From NCBI RefSeq assembly GCF_040958695.1, contig NZ_CP162599.1, forward strand, positions 406,001 through 470,000: a stretch of DNA of 64,000 nucleotides. Direction: 5' to 3'. Shown one piece after another: positions 1 through 8,631 of this stretch. The position numbers and the translations under genes were made by a program. Each line of letters begins with the position of its first letter. The stretch's first letter is position 1. The DNA is from Ornithinibacillus sp. 4-3 (GTDB lineage Bacteria; Bacillota; Bacilli; Bacillales; Amphibacillaceae). The notes beneath the pieces are model-generated. The model saw only the letters and a program-made list of their open reading frames with translations, searched no databases and was not told the DNA's origin.

Positions 1-2
1 AA

Positions 3-1850
3 GTAATTATTGCCAAACGCATGGTGCACCACCATTCTTTTGAGCAGCTACTAGAATTATATAAAATAAAGGATGGAACAAATATTTATGTTAGTAATAT
101 CAATTATGAAGCTGAGTTATCTTCTATTAAGCTATTAAAAAGCTTGAAGCTAAACCATTTAAATTACATTCCATATCATCAAGCAAATAAAGCCAAAGAT
201 AGTGAAGTTCATATATGCGTCACGTTTGGAAACCCAAACGCTCCAACGGATGTAGCAAGAATTCTTGACTTAGGTCCACGTCAAATTGAATATAGTACAA
301 TTGTAGAAATTGCACAAAGACTTGGAATTTCTGACTACAATATCCATGCCGCAAACAATTCCGCATACATTAAGTCAATTATGAAATCCTCGGACCTTGG
401 TAATTTTGATGAGTTAATTGAACGAAGTAAATATCTTAATGCTATTTTAGGTTATTCACGAGATGGGATATTATTATTAGATAAGGATTTCAAGATTATT
501 TGCTTGAATGAAGAAGCTGCAACGATTATAGCATCACAACAAAATTATGATATTTATGGAAAAGAACTGTCTAAATTGATTCCTACTATGGAAGTAATAC
601 TTTCTGAAAACAATACACAAAAAAATATCCAGTGGAAAAATATAAGAATAAATGGGAAGGTCTACGCTTGTTCAATTGAACATTGGAGAGGAAGAAATGA
701 TGAATACTTGTTAATTATTCACAGAAAAAAAGAAGAAATTCAACTAGATGAGAATAATGATAAAGGGTTCTATTCCCGATATGAATTTAGTGATATTATT
801 ACCCAAAATCAGAATATGAAAGAACTGAAGGAGTTTGCTTCTGCAGTAGCAAAAGGTAATTATAATATAGTTATTTATGGGGAAACAGGCACTGGTAAAG
901 AATTATTTGCGCATTCTATTCACAATGCATCGCTCAGGAGAGGGCGTCCTTTTATTTTTACCAATGTTACAGCATTACCAGATAGTTTAATTGAGAGTGA
1001 ACTGTTTGGATATGAAGAAGGGGCGTTTACGGGTGCAAAAAAGGGAGGAAAGCCAGGATTATTTGAGCTTGCTAATGGAGGAACCATATTTTTGGACGAA
1101 ATTGGTGACCTTTCTCTTTCCTTACAAACAAAATTATTACGAGTAATACAAGAGCGTAGGGTGCAAAGAGTAGGGGGTACCCGGGTTATTTCGCTTGATG
1201 TGAGAATCATTGCTGCAACGAATCGTAATTTATTAGAAATGTGTGCAGAAGGTACCTTTCGAAAGGATTTATATTATCGACTTCATGTAGTACCAATACA
1301 TATTCCGCCACTTCGAGAGCGGAAAGACGATATCCCTTTGCTGATGAATTACTTTTTAAGAGATAATGGTATTGATATAACACTTCTAACACCAAGACTG
1401 TTAAATTATTTGCATGAATATGAATGGGCTGGTAACACGAGGGAATTAGAAAACTTTTGTCAGTATATTACTAGCTTAGTAGATGTTTTTGGGGAAGATC
1501 CAGGAAAGATTGAGCATAAAGGTTTTGACTTCTTACAAGAACGACTAGAGAGCTTCAAAAGATTATTACCGCAGCCAAGTAATTTGGGAATACTTTATCA
1601 GCAGAACCAGGACTATGACCAAGATTTTATTAATATATTACAAATACTGAATCAGGCAGCAAACAACGGGGAAACTATGAGCAGGAATAAAGTGTACGAA
1701 TCTTTAAAAAGTCATCATCCACTTTCCTTACAGCAAACCAGAGATAGATTACAGAAAATGGCAAACAAAGGACTTGTTGTTTCGGGTAAAACAAAGCAAG
1801 GTACCCATATTACAGAAAAAGGGAAAGACTATTTATTTGGGCGAAAATAA
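3..1850 (+). CDS. Sigma-54-dependent activator, 5' end outside window
   Basis: This is an AAA+ enhancer-binding protein for sigma-54 RNA polymerase. The frame is open from base 3 and no ribosome site precedes the first ATG at 21, so the true start lies upstream of the window. Counting from that ATG, residues 1-125 form an uncharacterised sensory region, 130-240 look like a PAS domain, and the AAA+ core follows. Its Walker A GETGTGKE is near 287, the sigma-54 contact loop GAFTGA near 334, and the Walker B with LDEIGD near 358. The arginine-finger region FRKDLYYRL is also present. The C-terminus is not the usual Fis helix. It has about 90 residues with a winged-helix look (LSLQQTRDRLQKMANKGLV, then a wing-like GTHITEKG). 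Its target genes are not evident here. Family assignment is secure; the ligand is unknown. Confidence 0.9.
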   Translation, partial: VIIAKRMVHHHSFEQLLELYKIKDGTNIYVSNINYEAELSSIKLLKSLKLNHLNYIPYHQANKAKDSEVHICVTFGNPNAPTDVARILDLGPRQIEYSTIVEIAQRLGISDYNIHAANNSAYIKSIMKSSDLGNFDELIERSKYLNAILGYSRDGILLLDKDFKIICLNEEAATIIASQQNYDIYGKELSKLIPTMEVILSENNTQKNIQWKNIRINGKVYACSIEHWRGRNDEYLLIIHRKKEEIQLDENNDKGFYSRYEFSDIITQNQNMKELKEFASAVAKGNYNIVIYGETGTGKELFAHSIHNASLRRGRPFIFTNVTALPDSLIESELFGYEEGAFTGAKKGGKPGLFELANGGTIFLDEIGDLSLSLQTKLLRVIQERRVQRVGGTRVISLDVRIIAATNRNLLEMCAEGTFRKDLYYRLHVVPIHIPPLRERKDDIPLLMNYFLRDNGIDITLLTPRLLNYLHEYEWAGNTRELENFCQYITSLVDVFGEDPGKIEHKGFDFLQERLESFKRLLPQPSNLGILYQQNQDYDQDFINILQILNQAANNGETMSRNKVYESLKSHHPLSLQQTRDRLQKMANKGLVVSGKTKQGTHITEKGKDYLFGRK

Positions 1851-1960
1851 TGATGGTAAAATAATTTAGTACCCTAGCGAAACATTCTAAGAACTATAAA
1901 CTTGATTTACTGATGAATTTATCGGAGAATAATTTTAGTAGTGATTTTGGGGGTATACAA

Positions 1961-2494
1961 GTGAAAAAGATAATAATACTTTTATTTCTAGTATTGGCTG
2001 TTTTATTAACTGCTTGTAATAAGAAAAATACGGAAGAGGAATTGAATGGCTTTATTGAAGACTTTAATATAAATGTCCAGGAGACTGATTTTCCAGAAAT
2101 ACAAGAAGAACCTACACAAGAAAAAAAGCAGCAAGATGAACTTTATTGGCAGAGTATATACGAAGTAATTGAAGAAGATAGAGAATTTGAAATCAAAATA
2201 AAATATGATCGTAGGGACAGAATAGTAGGTTATAATGTTTCCATTTATGGGGATTCGGATTTCATCCATTTTGAAGATGAGAATATTAAAATGGGAACTA
2301 TTGTTGCAAAAACATTGGGATTAGACACGGAATTATTTGAAGAAAACGCTCATTATTATGTTGGGAATTTTAACTTTGCTAGTATGGATTCACATGAATA
2401 TGAAGAGAAGGATTATATTATCCAAATTACGGAAAACTCAGATAACCTAAGTGGTCAAGGTCATTTGATTATGGACTTTACAAAAGTAGAATAA
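1961..2494 (+). CDS. Putative lipoprotein, unknown function
   Basis: I do not recognise the family. The GTG start at 1961 is chosen because GGGGG lies 8 bases upstream and the protein then begins with a typical lipoprotein signal: VKK, a hydrophobic run, and the lipobox LLTAC with the modified cysteine near residue 18. The upstream in-frame ATG at 1913 would bury this signal behind 16 extra residues. The mature part is acidic (EEEL, EDFN, QEEPTQEKKQQDE) and ends in a compact region with alternating strands. It is predicted to be anchored to the outer face of the membrane. It stands alone and is followed by a good terminator. Confidence 0.75.
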   Translation: MKKIIILLFLVLAVLLTACNKKNTEEELNGFIEDFNINVQETDFPEIQEEPTQEKKQQDELYWQSIYEVIEEDREFEIKIKYDRRDRIVGYNVSIYGDSDFIHFEDENIKMGTIVAKTLGLDTELFEENAHYYVGNFNFASMDSHEYEEKDYIIQITENSDNLSGQGHLIMDFTKVE

Positions 2495-2532
2495 ATGCTT
2501 GTTATTGCAAATTAGCGAATAGGGTTGTAAAA

Positions 2533-2570
2533 AACTGATTTTAGTTAAAACTAAGATCAGTTTTTTTATG
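2533..2570 (+). terminator. Rho-independent terminator after the lipoprotein
   Basis: A stem of about 12 bp pairs AACTGATTTTAG with CTAAGATCAGTT around a 6-base loop. Seven T residues follow directly. Confidence 0.85.
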
Positions 2571-2591
2571 GAGTAAGAAAGTATAACAAAT

Positions 2592-2832
2592 GCGCAAAAT
2601 AATGCTTGCTCAAAGCTAGCGTTGTCTAGCTCCGAGCTCCAAAAACTAAGAGCTAACGCGAGCCACCCTACAATAAGTCAACATCGGTTCGTGACCTCAC
2701 CGTGTTTCCTATATCTCGGTTGTGCCACTCCAATCTCTACATTTTTACGACGCACAGGATGTGCTAGTGCAGGACGTTGTGCTCGTGACGTCGCGTTCTT
2801 AGCCTGTAAGGGCGCTCTGCGCTTTTCGCTCT
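2592..2832 (+). repeat. Dispersed mosaic repeat, copy 1
   Basis: This non-coding stretch shares long identical blocks with 12083-12282 in the same orientation. The 5' block runs from GCGCAAA through AGCTAGCGTTGTCTAGC and ends at CCACCCTACAATAA (2592-2676). The 3' block is TTAGCCTG followed by GCGCTTTTCG (about 2798-2829). The middle differs between copies. The 5' block can fold, since AGCTAGCGTT pairs imperfectly with GAGCTAACGCGAGC. The module ACAGGATGT plus CTCGTGACGTC is shared with the element near 55.6 kb. An open frame of 79 codons across it is compositionally foreign and unsupported. The rest of the 2495-2939 gap holds the upstream terminator and about 100 AT-rich bases before the ger operon. 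Confidence 0.8.
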
Positions 2833-2939
2833 GTTTTCTTTTAAAAAATAAAACGTTTTAGTTGTATTTTCCTTATGCATATTTCTAGCAAATTTAGTAA
2901 AGGCTAACGGATAGTTCGATGTGGAAGAGGAGTATGGAT

Positions 2940-4031
2940 ATGAATCGTGAGACTATGCCAATTGTTCACTATATATTATTAGCAATGACAGCTATCGGTT
3001 TAAAAACGCATGTAACGATTCTGCCGCCATTGTTGCAGAATGTGGGGCGTGATGCTTGGATATCAGTTGTTATTGCGACTATCCTTATCATACCGTGGGG
3101 ATTAATACTAATATATATTCACCAAGAATCTTATCCAAATGCGTTCCATCAATGGTTAAGAGAGACGAGATCGAATTTTATTTTTCATGCATTTCGTATA
3201 GTATTTCTCATTATTCTTTTGCTATTAGCTGCATTTACAATGCGTGAGACAATTCAATGGGTGAATTCTACTTTCTTGCCAGGCACACCAATCTTTATAT
3301 TGATAATCATATACATCACACTTTGTATTTATTTGGCATCAACAAACTTAGAAACGATTATTATTGCAAATGCGATTGTTCTTTTTGCGGTAATTATTTT
3401 AGGCTTTTTTGTAGCATTTACGAATATGCAAGTGAAGGACTATACTCTGTTACGCCCTTTTTTCGAACATGGATTTGGACCAGTAATTAAAGGTGCAATT
3501 TATCCCGCATCAGGTGTAATAGAAATACTATTGTTTCTATTTATTCAGCATAAATTTAAAGCAAAAGTTCGTTTTTTTCATTATCTAATAGTTGTCGGAA
3601 TATTAATGGGGCTTACCTTAGGGCCTTTAGTTGGATCAATAACAGAATTTGGCCCTGATGAAGCTGCAAATCAATTATATCCTGCATATGAGGAGTGGCG
3701 TTTAGCAAAAATCGGGCGCTTCATTGAACATCTTGATTTCTTTTCTATTTATCAATGGTTAACAGGAGCGTTTATTCGAGTAGGCTTGTTTCTATATATC
3801 ATCACTATTCTGCTTGAATGGGATGGAAAAAGGAAGCGTATTTGGGGATTTTTGGCACCTAGCTTTTTACTCATTACTTCTCTTGTTTTTCTCATTGAAG
3901 AGAAGGCGTTTATATATCTGAAAGGGATGTATGTACTCAGTATTACATTTATTACCTTATTCATTATTTCCTTAATACTTGCCGTGTTTGCATTTATGAC
4001 AAAGATGGCTTCAAGGAGGAAAAAGGCATGA
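2940..4031 (+). CDS. Spore germination receptor B subunit (GerAB family permease)
   Basis: This integral membrane subunit of a germinant receptor belongs to the amino-acid-permease-like spore permease family. It acts in the inner spore membrane in nutrient sensing. The sequence has about ten hydrophobic segments over 363 residues, the usual length. The ATG at 2940 is preferred because AGAGGAG ends 7 bases upstream. ATGs at 2919 and 2934 lie before, or too close to, that site. It is the first gene of a three-gene operon and overlaps the next gene by ATGA. The B-A-C order is less common than the A-B-C order of classical gerA operons. I could not find a convincing sigma-G promoter upstream. Confidence 0.93.
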   Translation: MNRETMPIVHYILLAMTAIGLKTHVTILPPLLQNVGRDAWISVVIATILIIPWGLILIYIHQESYPNAFHQWLRETRSNFIFHAFRIVFLIILLLLAAFTMRETIQWVNSTFLPGTPIFILIIIYITLCIYLASTNLETIIIANAIVLFAVIILGFFVAFTNMQVKDYTLLRPFFEHGFGPVIKGAIYPASGVIEILLFLFIQHKFKAKVRFFHYLIVVGILMGLTLGPLVGSITEFGPDEAANQLYPAYEEWRLAKIGRFIEHLDFFSIYQWLTGAFIRVGLFLYIITILLEWDGKRKRIWGFLAPSFLLITSLVFLIEEKAFIYLKGMYVLSITFITLFIISLILAVFAFMTKMASRRKKA

Positions 4032-5557
4032 ACCAAAAACGAGGAACATCTGCAGAGCAATCAAGTGAATTAGAGACTTATGGTGCCGAAAAAGCTCAGC
4101 AAGAATGGTCTCGAGAAACACTTCAAGGGTTATTTGAAAAATCAGCAGATGTTATTTTTCAAGACTTTACTTTTGGAGAACAAAAGGTCTTATTTATCAC
4201 TTGTGATGCAATGATTGACCAACAGATGCTTCATAGTGTTGTAGTAGAACGAATCAGTAAATTTATAGAGCAAATGAAAAATGATGATTGGGATAAAACA
4301 GATATTTTAGAGCAACTACATGTCCCAGGTTTAAAAGAAATATTAAATAAGCAACAATTAATCACAAGCGTGTATGAGGGTAGCGTGATTCTTTGGATGG
4401 AGGGGAAACAATCACTTTTTTCTGCCAATATTGCCCATAAGCCAAATCGTACCCCGGAAGAGACAAAAACAGAAATTACTGTGAAAGGCCCAAGAGATAA
4501 TTTTATCGAGGATCTTGCAACGAATGTTGCTTTAATTCGTAAGCGATTACCTACTAATTCATTATGTGTGGAGAAATATCAGTTGGGGAGACGGACAAAA
4601 ACTGAGGTATCTATAATGTATTTTGATGATATGGCTAATCCAAAAACTATCAATACGATTAGAGAAAAAATAGAAGCAATAGATGTTGATATTATTTTTA
4701 GCACCTCACTGCTTATGGAACATATTGATAAAACCTCGCGACTTTTTCCAAGACATGATTATACAGGAAGACCAGATTATGTTGTACAATCACTTGCTCG
4801 CGGAAGAATTGTTATTTTAATGGATGGTGTTTCTTATGCAGTTATTACGCCAGTAAATTTATTCCTATTATTTAAAACATCTGAGGATAATGAGTATCCA
4901 GTTATTTATGGTTCATTTGAAAGACTGCTTCGTTTGTCAGGTGTATTAATCGGTACATTATTTCCAGCTTTTTGGTTAGCACTTATGACATTCCACCAAG
5001 ATCAGCTCCCTTTATTTTTATTAGCGACTATTGTTCAATCCAGTTTAGGTTTACCATTCCCAGCGTTGTTAGAAATGTTGTTAATGTTGCTTATGTTTGA
5101 GCTGTTTCGTGAGGCTGGTTTACGATTGCCAGAATCAATCGGTGGGACATTGAGTGTTGTAGGTGGATTAATTATTGGTGATGCGGCGATCCGTGCCGGG
5201 ATCACAAGTCCAGCGATGATTGTTGTTATTGCCATTTCAACTATTGCTACCTTTACATTAGTTAACCAATCCTTAGTAACAGCAGTAAGTGTTGTCCGTT
5301 TCGGCTCCATTTTATTAACAGGTCTTTTAGGCTTATTTGGTTTTTTCATGTCCTTTTATTTCTTACTTGTTTATTTAGCAGGGTTCCGGATTTTTGGTGC
5401 TCCTTATTTAGAAGTAGCAGAACAAATAAATTGGACAAATATAAAGAAAACATTTTTACGCCCTTTACAGAAGGATTTTTACAAACGACCAGAGGAATTG
5501 CGGTCAGCAGATAAAATTCGGGCAAATAACACTCAGCAAAAAGAGGAAGGCCAATGA
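4028..5557 (+). CDS. Spore germination receptor A subunit (GerAA family)
   Basis: This is the A subunit of a Ger-type nutrient receptor. Residues 1-265 form the soluble N-terminal region, with the conserved stretch VKGPRDNFIEDLATNVALIRKRL near residue 155. The C-terminal half carries several membrane segments, including the conserved LPESIGGTLSVVGGLIIGDA region near residue 365. Its 509 residues fit the family. The strong ribosome site GGAGG sits within the end of the B-subunit gene, and the start overlaps that gene's stop by 4 bases, so the two are probably translationally coupled. The germinant it recognises cannot be inferred. Confidence 0.95.
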   Translation: MNQKRGTSAEQSSELETYGAEKAQQEWSRETLQGLFEKSADVIFQDFTFGEQKVLFITCDAMIDQQMLHSVVVERISKFIEQMKNDDWDKTDILEQLHVPGLKEILNKQQLITSVYEGSVILWMEGKQSLFSANIAHKPNRTPEETKTEITVKGPRDNFIEDLATNVALIRKRLPTNSLCVEKYQLGRRTKTEVSIMYFDDMANPKTINTIREKIEAIDVDIIFSTSLLMEHIDKTSRLFPRHDYTGRPDYVVQSLARGRIVILMDGVSYAVITPVNLFLLFKTSEDNEYPVIYGSFERLLRLSGVLIGTLFPAFWLALMTFHQDQLPLFLLATIVQSSLGLPFPALLEMLLMLLMFELFREAGLRLPESIGGTLSVVGGLIIGDAAIRAGITSPAMIVVIAISTIATFTLVNQSLVTAVSVVRFGSILLTGLLGLFGFFMSFYFLLVYLAGFRIFGAPYLEVAEQINWTNIKKTFLRPLQKDFYKRPEELRSADKIRANNTQQKEEGQ

Positions 5558-6708
5558 ATAAACGAATTTTTATGTTACTTTTATTTGTAGGATTCTTATT
5601 TGGATGTGTGGATAAAAAAGAACCAGAACGAATGTTTTATGTGCATGGACTAGGTGTTGATTATCAAGATGGTGAACATATTGTATATGCACAAATAATT
5701 AATTTTGCTAATGTGGCAAAATCAGAACAACCACGAACAGATATTGAACAGTCTGAAGTTATGCAAGGTAGAGGAAAAACGATGGTTGATGCAATATATA
5801 ACTTTTATCGATCTGTAGATGAGTATGTGTATTGGGGAAATTTAACATTTATCGTTTTCTCAGAAGAAGTACTAAAAAACGGGAAGATGAATATGGTTCT
5901 TGAGGCAATCACCAGATTTATTGAGACAAGATATCAGGTTTGGGTATACAGCACAAAAGAACCAGTTGAAGAAGTTTTATTAGTTACACCAATTAATTAT
6001 TCTTCCATTATCTTATCTAAATTGAGTGATCCAGAAAACTCTTTTGAAGTAGATGCATATGTTCACCCAGTGAATATTCGGGAATTATTTATTGGTTTAA
6101 ATGAACCAGGCCATGAGTTGCCTATTCCAGCAGTTGGTATCTGGGACAATAGACAAAATAGTAAAGGAACGAAAAAAGCAGTTGCATATGACGGAGTAGG
6201 GATTATTACAACTACAGGATTTAAAGGAACGATTACAGATGGATCGTTAGAGGGATTCAAATGGATGCATGGGAACACAACAATAGGTGAAGTCACCTTT
6301 TTATATGATACTGAGGATAAAGATACACCGACAGAAATATTAATTAATAAAGTTCGGGTAAAAACAAAGCCTAAAGTAGACGAAGGAGAAATTAAGTTTG
6401 ATGTACAGGTAAAAGTCACTGCTACAGTAAACTCCATTTCTACTAATGCAGATGTAGATGAATTAAAAAAGCGAATTGAAGAAGAAATAAGACGTGAGAT
6501 TCTAGTCACATACCATGCGGCTTTAGAAATTAATGCTGATATTTTCGGTTTTTCTGAACAAGCATATCGGAAAAGTTTTAAAGATTGGAAAAGAGTGGAG
6601 GAAGAGGGTAGAATCCCGTTGACGGAGGACACGTTGGATACAGTTGACGTAAAAGTAACGAAGCTTGTAGGTGGGAAAAAGTTCTTAAACCCATCCATTA
6701 AGAAATAA
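5554..6708 (+). CDS. Spore germination receptor C subunit lipoprotein (GerAC family)
   Basis: This is the Ger(x)C-type lipoprotein subunit of the receptor. The N-terminus is a lipoprotein signal ending in LFGC (cysteine near residue 18). The body shows the family pattern: an early YVHGLGVDY strand, a central domain, and a C-terminal domain with DVDELKKRIEEEIRREI near 300 and FGFSEQAYRKSFKDWK near 335. Its 384 residues are typical. It starts with a 4-base overlap on the A-subunit gene and closes the operon. A weak hairpin AGCGG/CCGCT follows the stop before the convergent minus-strand gene. Confidence 0.94.
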   Translation: MNKRIFMLLLFVGFLFGCVDKKEPERMFYVHGLGVDYQDGEHIVYAQIINFANVAKSEQPRTDIEQSEVMQGRGKTMVDAIYNFYRSVDEYVYWGNLTFIVFSEEVLKNGKMNMVLEAITRFIETRYQVWVYSTKEPVEEVLLVTPINYSSIILSKLSDPENSFEVDAYVHPVNIRELFIGLNEPGHELPIPAVGIWDNRQNSKGTKKAVAYDGVGIITTTGFKGTITDGSLEGFKWMHGNTTIGEVTFLYDTEDKDTPTEILINKVRVKTKPKVDEGEIKFDVQVKVTATVNSISTNADVDELKKRIEEEIRREILVTYHAALEINADIFGFSEQAYRKSFKDWKRVEEEGRIPLTEDTLDTVDVKVTKLVGGKKFLNPSIKK

Positions 6709-6727
6709 TAAAGCGGACATACCGCTA

Positions 6728-7174
6728 TTAGATATGGTCTGAAATCGTTTTATGAAGTAGAGAAGCAAATTTACTCTCATCTTCTTTAGTAAACGGTTTT
6801 GGACCTTTTGTGCGTTGTCCACTTTGACGTGCTTTTGCAGACAGATAACGTTGTTGCAAGAGCTGGTCTATATTGCCTTGATTATATCTAAACCCTTTAT
6901 GATGTAGAACAATACAATTCTTAGCTAGAGCAAGGGAAGCAAGGCCAAAATCCTGTGTGATGATAATATCATTTGGCTGGACCAACTGCATAATTCGGAA
7001 ATCAGCTGCATCTGCACCTTGGTCTACATAAATTGTTTCTACACCAGCTGCTTCTTTTTCGTGTGAAAAATGAGCATAGCTCTTCACAAGCACAACTGGG
7101 ATTTTATATTCGCTTGCAATTGTAATAATTGTATTTTTTACAGGACAAGCATCAGCATCAATAAAAATCTTCAT
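6728..7174 (-). CDS. YaiI/YqxD family (UPF0178/DUF188) protein
   Basis: A 148-residue member of the YaiI/YqxD family, whose function is not firmly established. The diagnostic N-terminus [13 protein letters not shown] is present. So is [12 protein letters not shown], resembling the acidic active-site pattern of PIN-like nucleases, and the family C-terminal segment [16 protein letters not shown]. The start has AAAGGTG 8 bases upstream. It is convergent with the ger operon and divergent from the GntR/ABC operon, with its own consensus-like promoter. Homology is sure; nuclease activity is only inferred from fold resemblance. Confidence 0.9.
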   Translation of the reverse strand: MKIFIDADACPVKNTIITIASEYKIPVVLVKSYAHFSHEKEAAGVETIYVDQGADAADFRIMQLVQPNDIIITQDFGLASLALAKNCIVLHHKGFRYNQGNIDQLLQQRYLSAKARQSGQRTKGPKPFTKEDESKFASLLHKTISDHI

Positions 7175-7202
7175 GTTTTTTCACCTTTTATCGAGTTAAG
7201 TT

Positions 7203-7238
7203 GCTTGAAATGATACTGTTATCTAGTGTTTTTGTCAA
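7203..7238 (-). promoter_or_regulatory. Sigma-A promoter for the YaiI/YqxD gene
   Basis: On the minus strand a perfect -35 TTGACA (7238-7233) is followed by a 17-base spacer and a -10 TATCAT (7215-7210). This lies about 30 bases upstream of the start codon at 7174. Confidence 0.7.
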
Positions 7239-7272
7239 ATTGTGGATAGCTGACTTTATATTTATTTACCTA

Positions 7273-7310
7273 TTGCAAGGTGGTGAATTTTTGTATATAC
7301 TACATTACAA
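7273..7310 (+). promoter_or_regulatory. Sigma-A promoter with overlapping dyad for the GntR/ABC operon
   Basis: A -35 TTGCAA (7273-7278), 17-base spacer and -10 TATACT (7296-7301) sit upstream of the regulator gene. The dyad TTGTA-N10-TACAA (7291-7310) covers the -10 element and the expected start of transcription. That is the right place for autorepression by the adjacent GntR protein. The promoter also argues against translation from the upstream in-frame GTG at 7280, which would precede the transcript start. Confidence 0.6.
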
Positions 7311-7354
7311 CACTAATGCGCCGAACTACTCTTTGGAGAAAGGGGGATTTTCAG

Positions 7355-7741
7355 TTGATCTTAGATACGGATAGTACAAAACCGATTTATATACAAATTG
7401 CGGAATGGATAGAAACAGAAATTATGAGAGGAAATTTAAAGGAGAATGAAAAAGTGTATTCCCAATATAAACTAGCAGAGATGTTTAATATTAATCCAGC
7501 AACTGCGGCAAAAGGGTTAAACTTATTAGCCGAGGAAAAGGTGCTTTATGATAAACGTGGTCTTGGAAAGTTTGTCGCCGATGATGCGATTACGTACATA
7601 AAGGAAAAGAGAAAAAGCGAGACATTAACAGGCTTAATTCAAGAGCTGGTAATAGAAGCTAATTATTTAAATATTAGTGAAGAAGAATTGATCGATATGG
7701 TTAGGATGATGAAAAGAGAAATGGGGGAGAAAGGAAAATGA
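7355..7741 (+). CDS. GntR-family regulator, YtrA subfamily
   Basis: A short GntR repressor of 128 residues with the wHTH at 10-75 (PIYIQIAEWIETEIMRG, then YSQYKLAEMFNINPATAAKGLNLL) and only a short C-terminal dimerisation tail, as in YtrA proteins. The TTG start at 7355 is chosen because AGGGGG ends 8 bases upstream and it lies downstream of the promoter at 7273-7301. The gene overlaps the ABC ATPase gene by 4 bases. YtrA-type proteins usually repress their own transporter operon, often one that responds to cell-envelope stress or peptide antibiotics. The inducer here is unknown. Confidence 0.88.
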   Translation: MILDTDSTKPIYIQIAEWIETEIMRGNLKENEKVYSQYKLAEMFNINPATAAKGLNLLAEEKVLYDKRGLGKFVADDAITYIKEKRKSETLTGLIQELVIEANYLNISEEELIDMVRMMKREMGEKGK

Positions 7742-8631
7742 GTGTGATCGAATGCAAAAATCTAACAAAAGTATACAAGGATTTTCGTGCATTAGATGAA
7801 TTGAACTGTACGATAAATGAAAAGACAATTACCGGTTTGATAGGGCGTAATGGTGCAGGAAAGACGACGTTATTAAAAATTCTAGCAGGCTATTTGTCAG
7901 AAACCAGTGGAGAAGTACATGTTTTTTCAGAACGGCCATATAATAATTTGTTTGTTTCGGCAAATAGTATTTTAATTGATGATCAAGTTAAATTTTCCAA
8001 TTCATTAACCTTGATGCAAATATTAGAAGAAGCTGAACGTTTTTATGAGCATTGGGACATGGAATTTGCGAAGCGATTATGTAATTACTTTTCTTTTCCA
8101 AAGAACCAACATCATCAATTTTTATCAAAAGGAAGAAAAAGCACATTTAATGCAATTATTGGTCTAGCATCTCGTTGCGAGCTTACGATGTTTGATGAGC
8201 CTATAACGGGAATGGATGCAGCGGTTCGTAAAGATTTTTATCGAGCATTATTAAAGGACTATTTAGAACATCCGCGTACGATTATACTTTCTAGTCACCA
8301 TTTAGATGAAATTGAAGATTTGTTAGAGGATGTTTTACTAATCAAAAATGGGCAAGCATTTTTGCATCTACCAGTTGAAGACTTAAAAGAATACGCAGTA
8401 GGTCTAACAGGAAGAACGGAAGTTGTACAGCAATGGATGTATGACAAAGAAGTATTATATAAAAACCAGATTAGCCCAGATTACACATATGTAGTTGTGA
8501 AAAATAACTTTCCGATAGAGAAAGCTAAGCAATTAGGGATTGAAGTTTCCTCGGTAAGCCCTTCTGATGTGTGTATCTATCTGACGAATGAAACGAAGGG
8601 AGGAATTGATGATGTCTTTAGTAAAAACTAG
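7738..8631 (+). CDS. ABC transporter ATP-binding protein (YtrB-like)
   Basis: A 297-residue ABC ATPase. Walker A GRNGAGKTT starts near residue 36, the signature-like LSKGRKS is near 130, and Walker B LTMFDEP is near 150. The switch histidine lies in ILSSHHLDE near 185. The last 80 residues form the extra domain common in drug- or peptide-type exporters. It works at the inner membrane face with the permease that follows and is translationally coupled to the regulator before it (ATGA overlap). The substrate is unknown; an antimicrobial-peptide or envelope-stress role is an inference from YtrA-type operons. Confidence 0.92.
   Translation: MSVIECKNLTKVYKDFRALDELNCTINEKTITGLIGRNGAGKTTLLKILAGYLSETSGEVHVFSERPYNNLFVSANSILIDDQVKFSNSLTLMQILEEAERFYEHWDMEFAKRLCNYFSFPKNQHHQFLSKGRKSTFNAIIGLASRCELTMFDEPITGMDAAVRKDFYRALLKDYLEHPRTIILSSHHLDEIEDLLEDVLLIKNGQAFLHLPVEDLKEYAVGLTGRTEVVQQWMYDKEVLYKNQISPDYTYVVVKNNFPIEKAKQLGIEVSSVSPSDVCIYLTNETKGGIDDVFSKN

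Noticed and set aside
2622..2861. A 79-codon open frame on the plus strand
   Set aside because: It lies wholly within the mosaic repeat, has no ribosome site, and its Cys/Arg-rich translation is unlike any family. It is an artefact of GC-richer repeat DNA.
2840..2939. Sigma-G promoter for the germination operon
   Set aside because: CATATTT at 2878 resembles a -10, but no -35 match is found at 17-18 bases and the best candidate is only 10 bases away.
6063..6698. A 211-codon minus-strand frame opposite the GerAC gene
   Set aside because: It is the antisense shadow of a well-supported lipoprotein gene in an operon. It has no ribosome site and its translation is Ser/Thr/Val-rich in the way antisense frames are.
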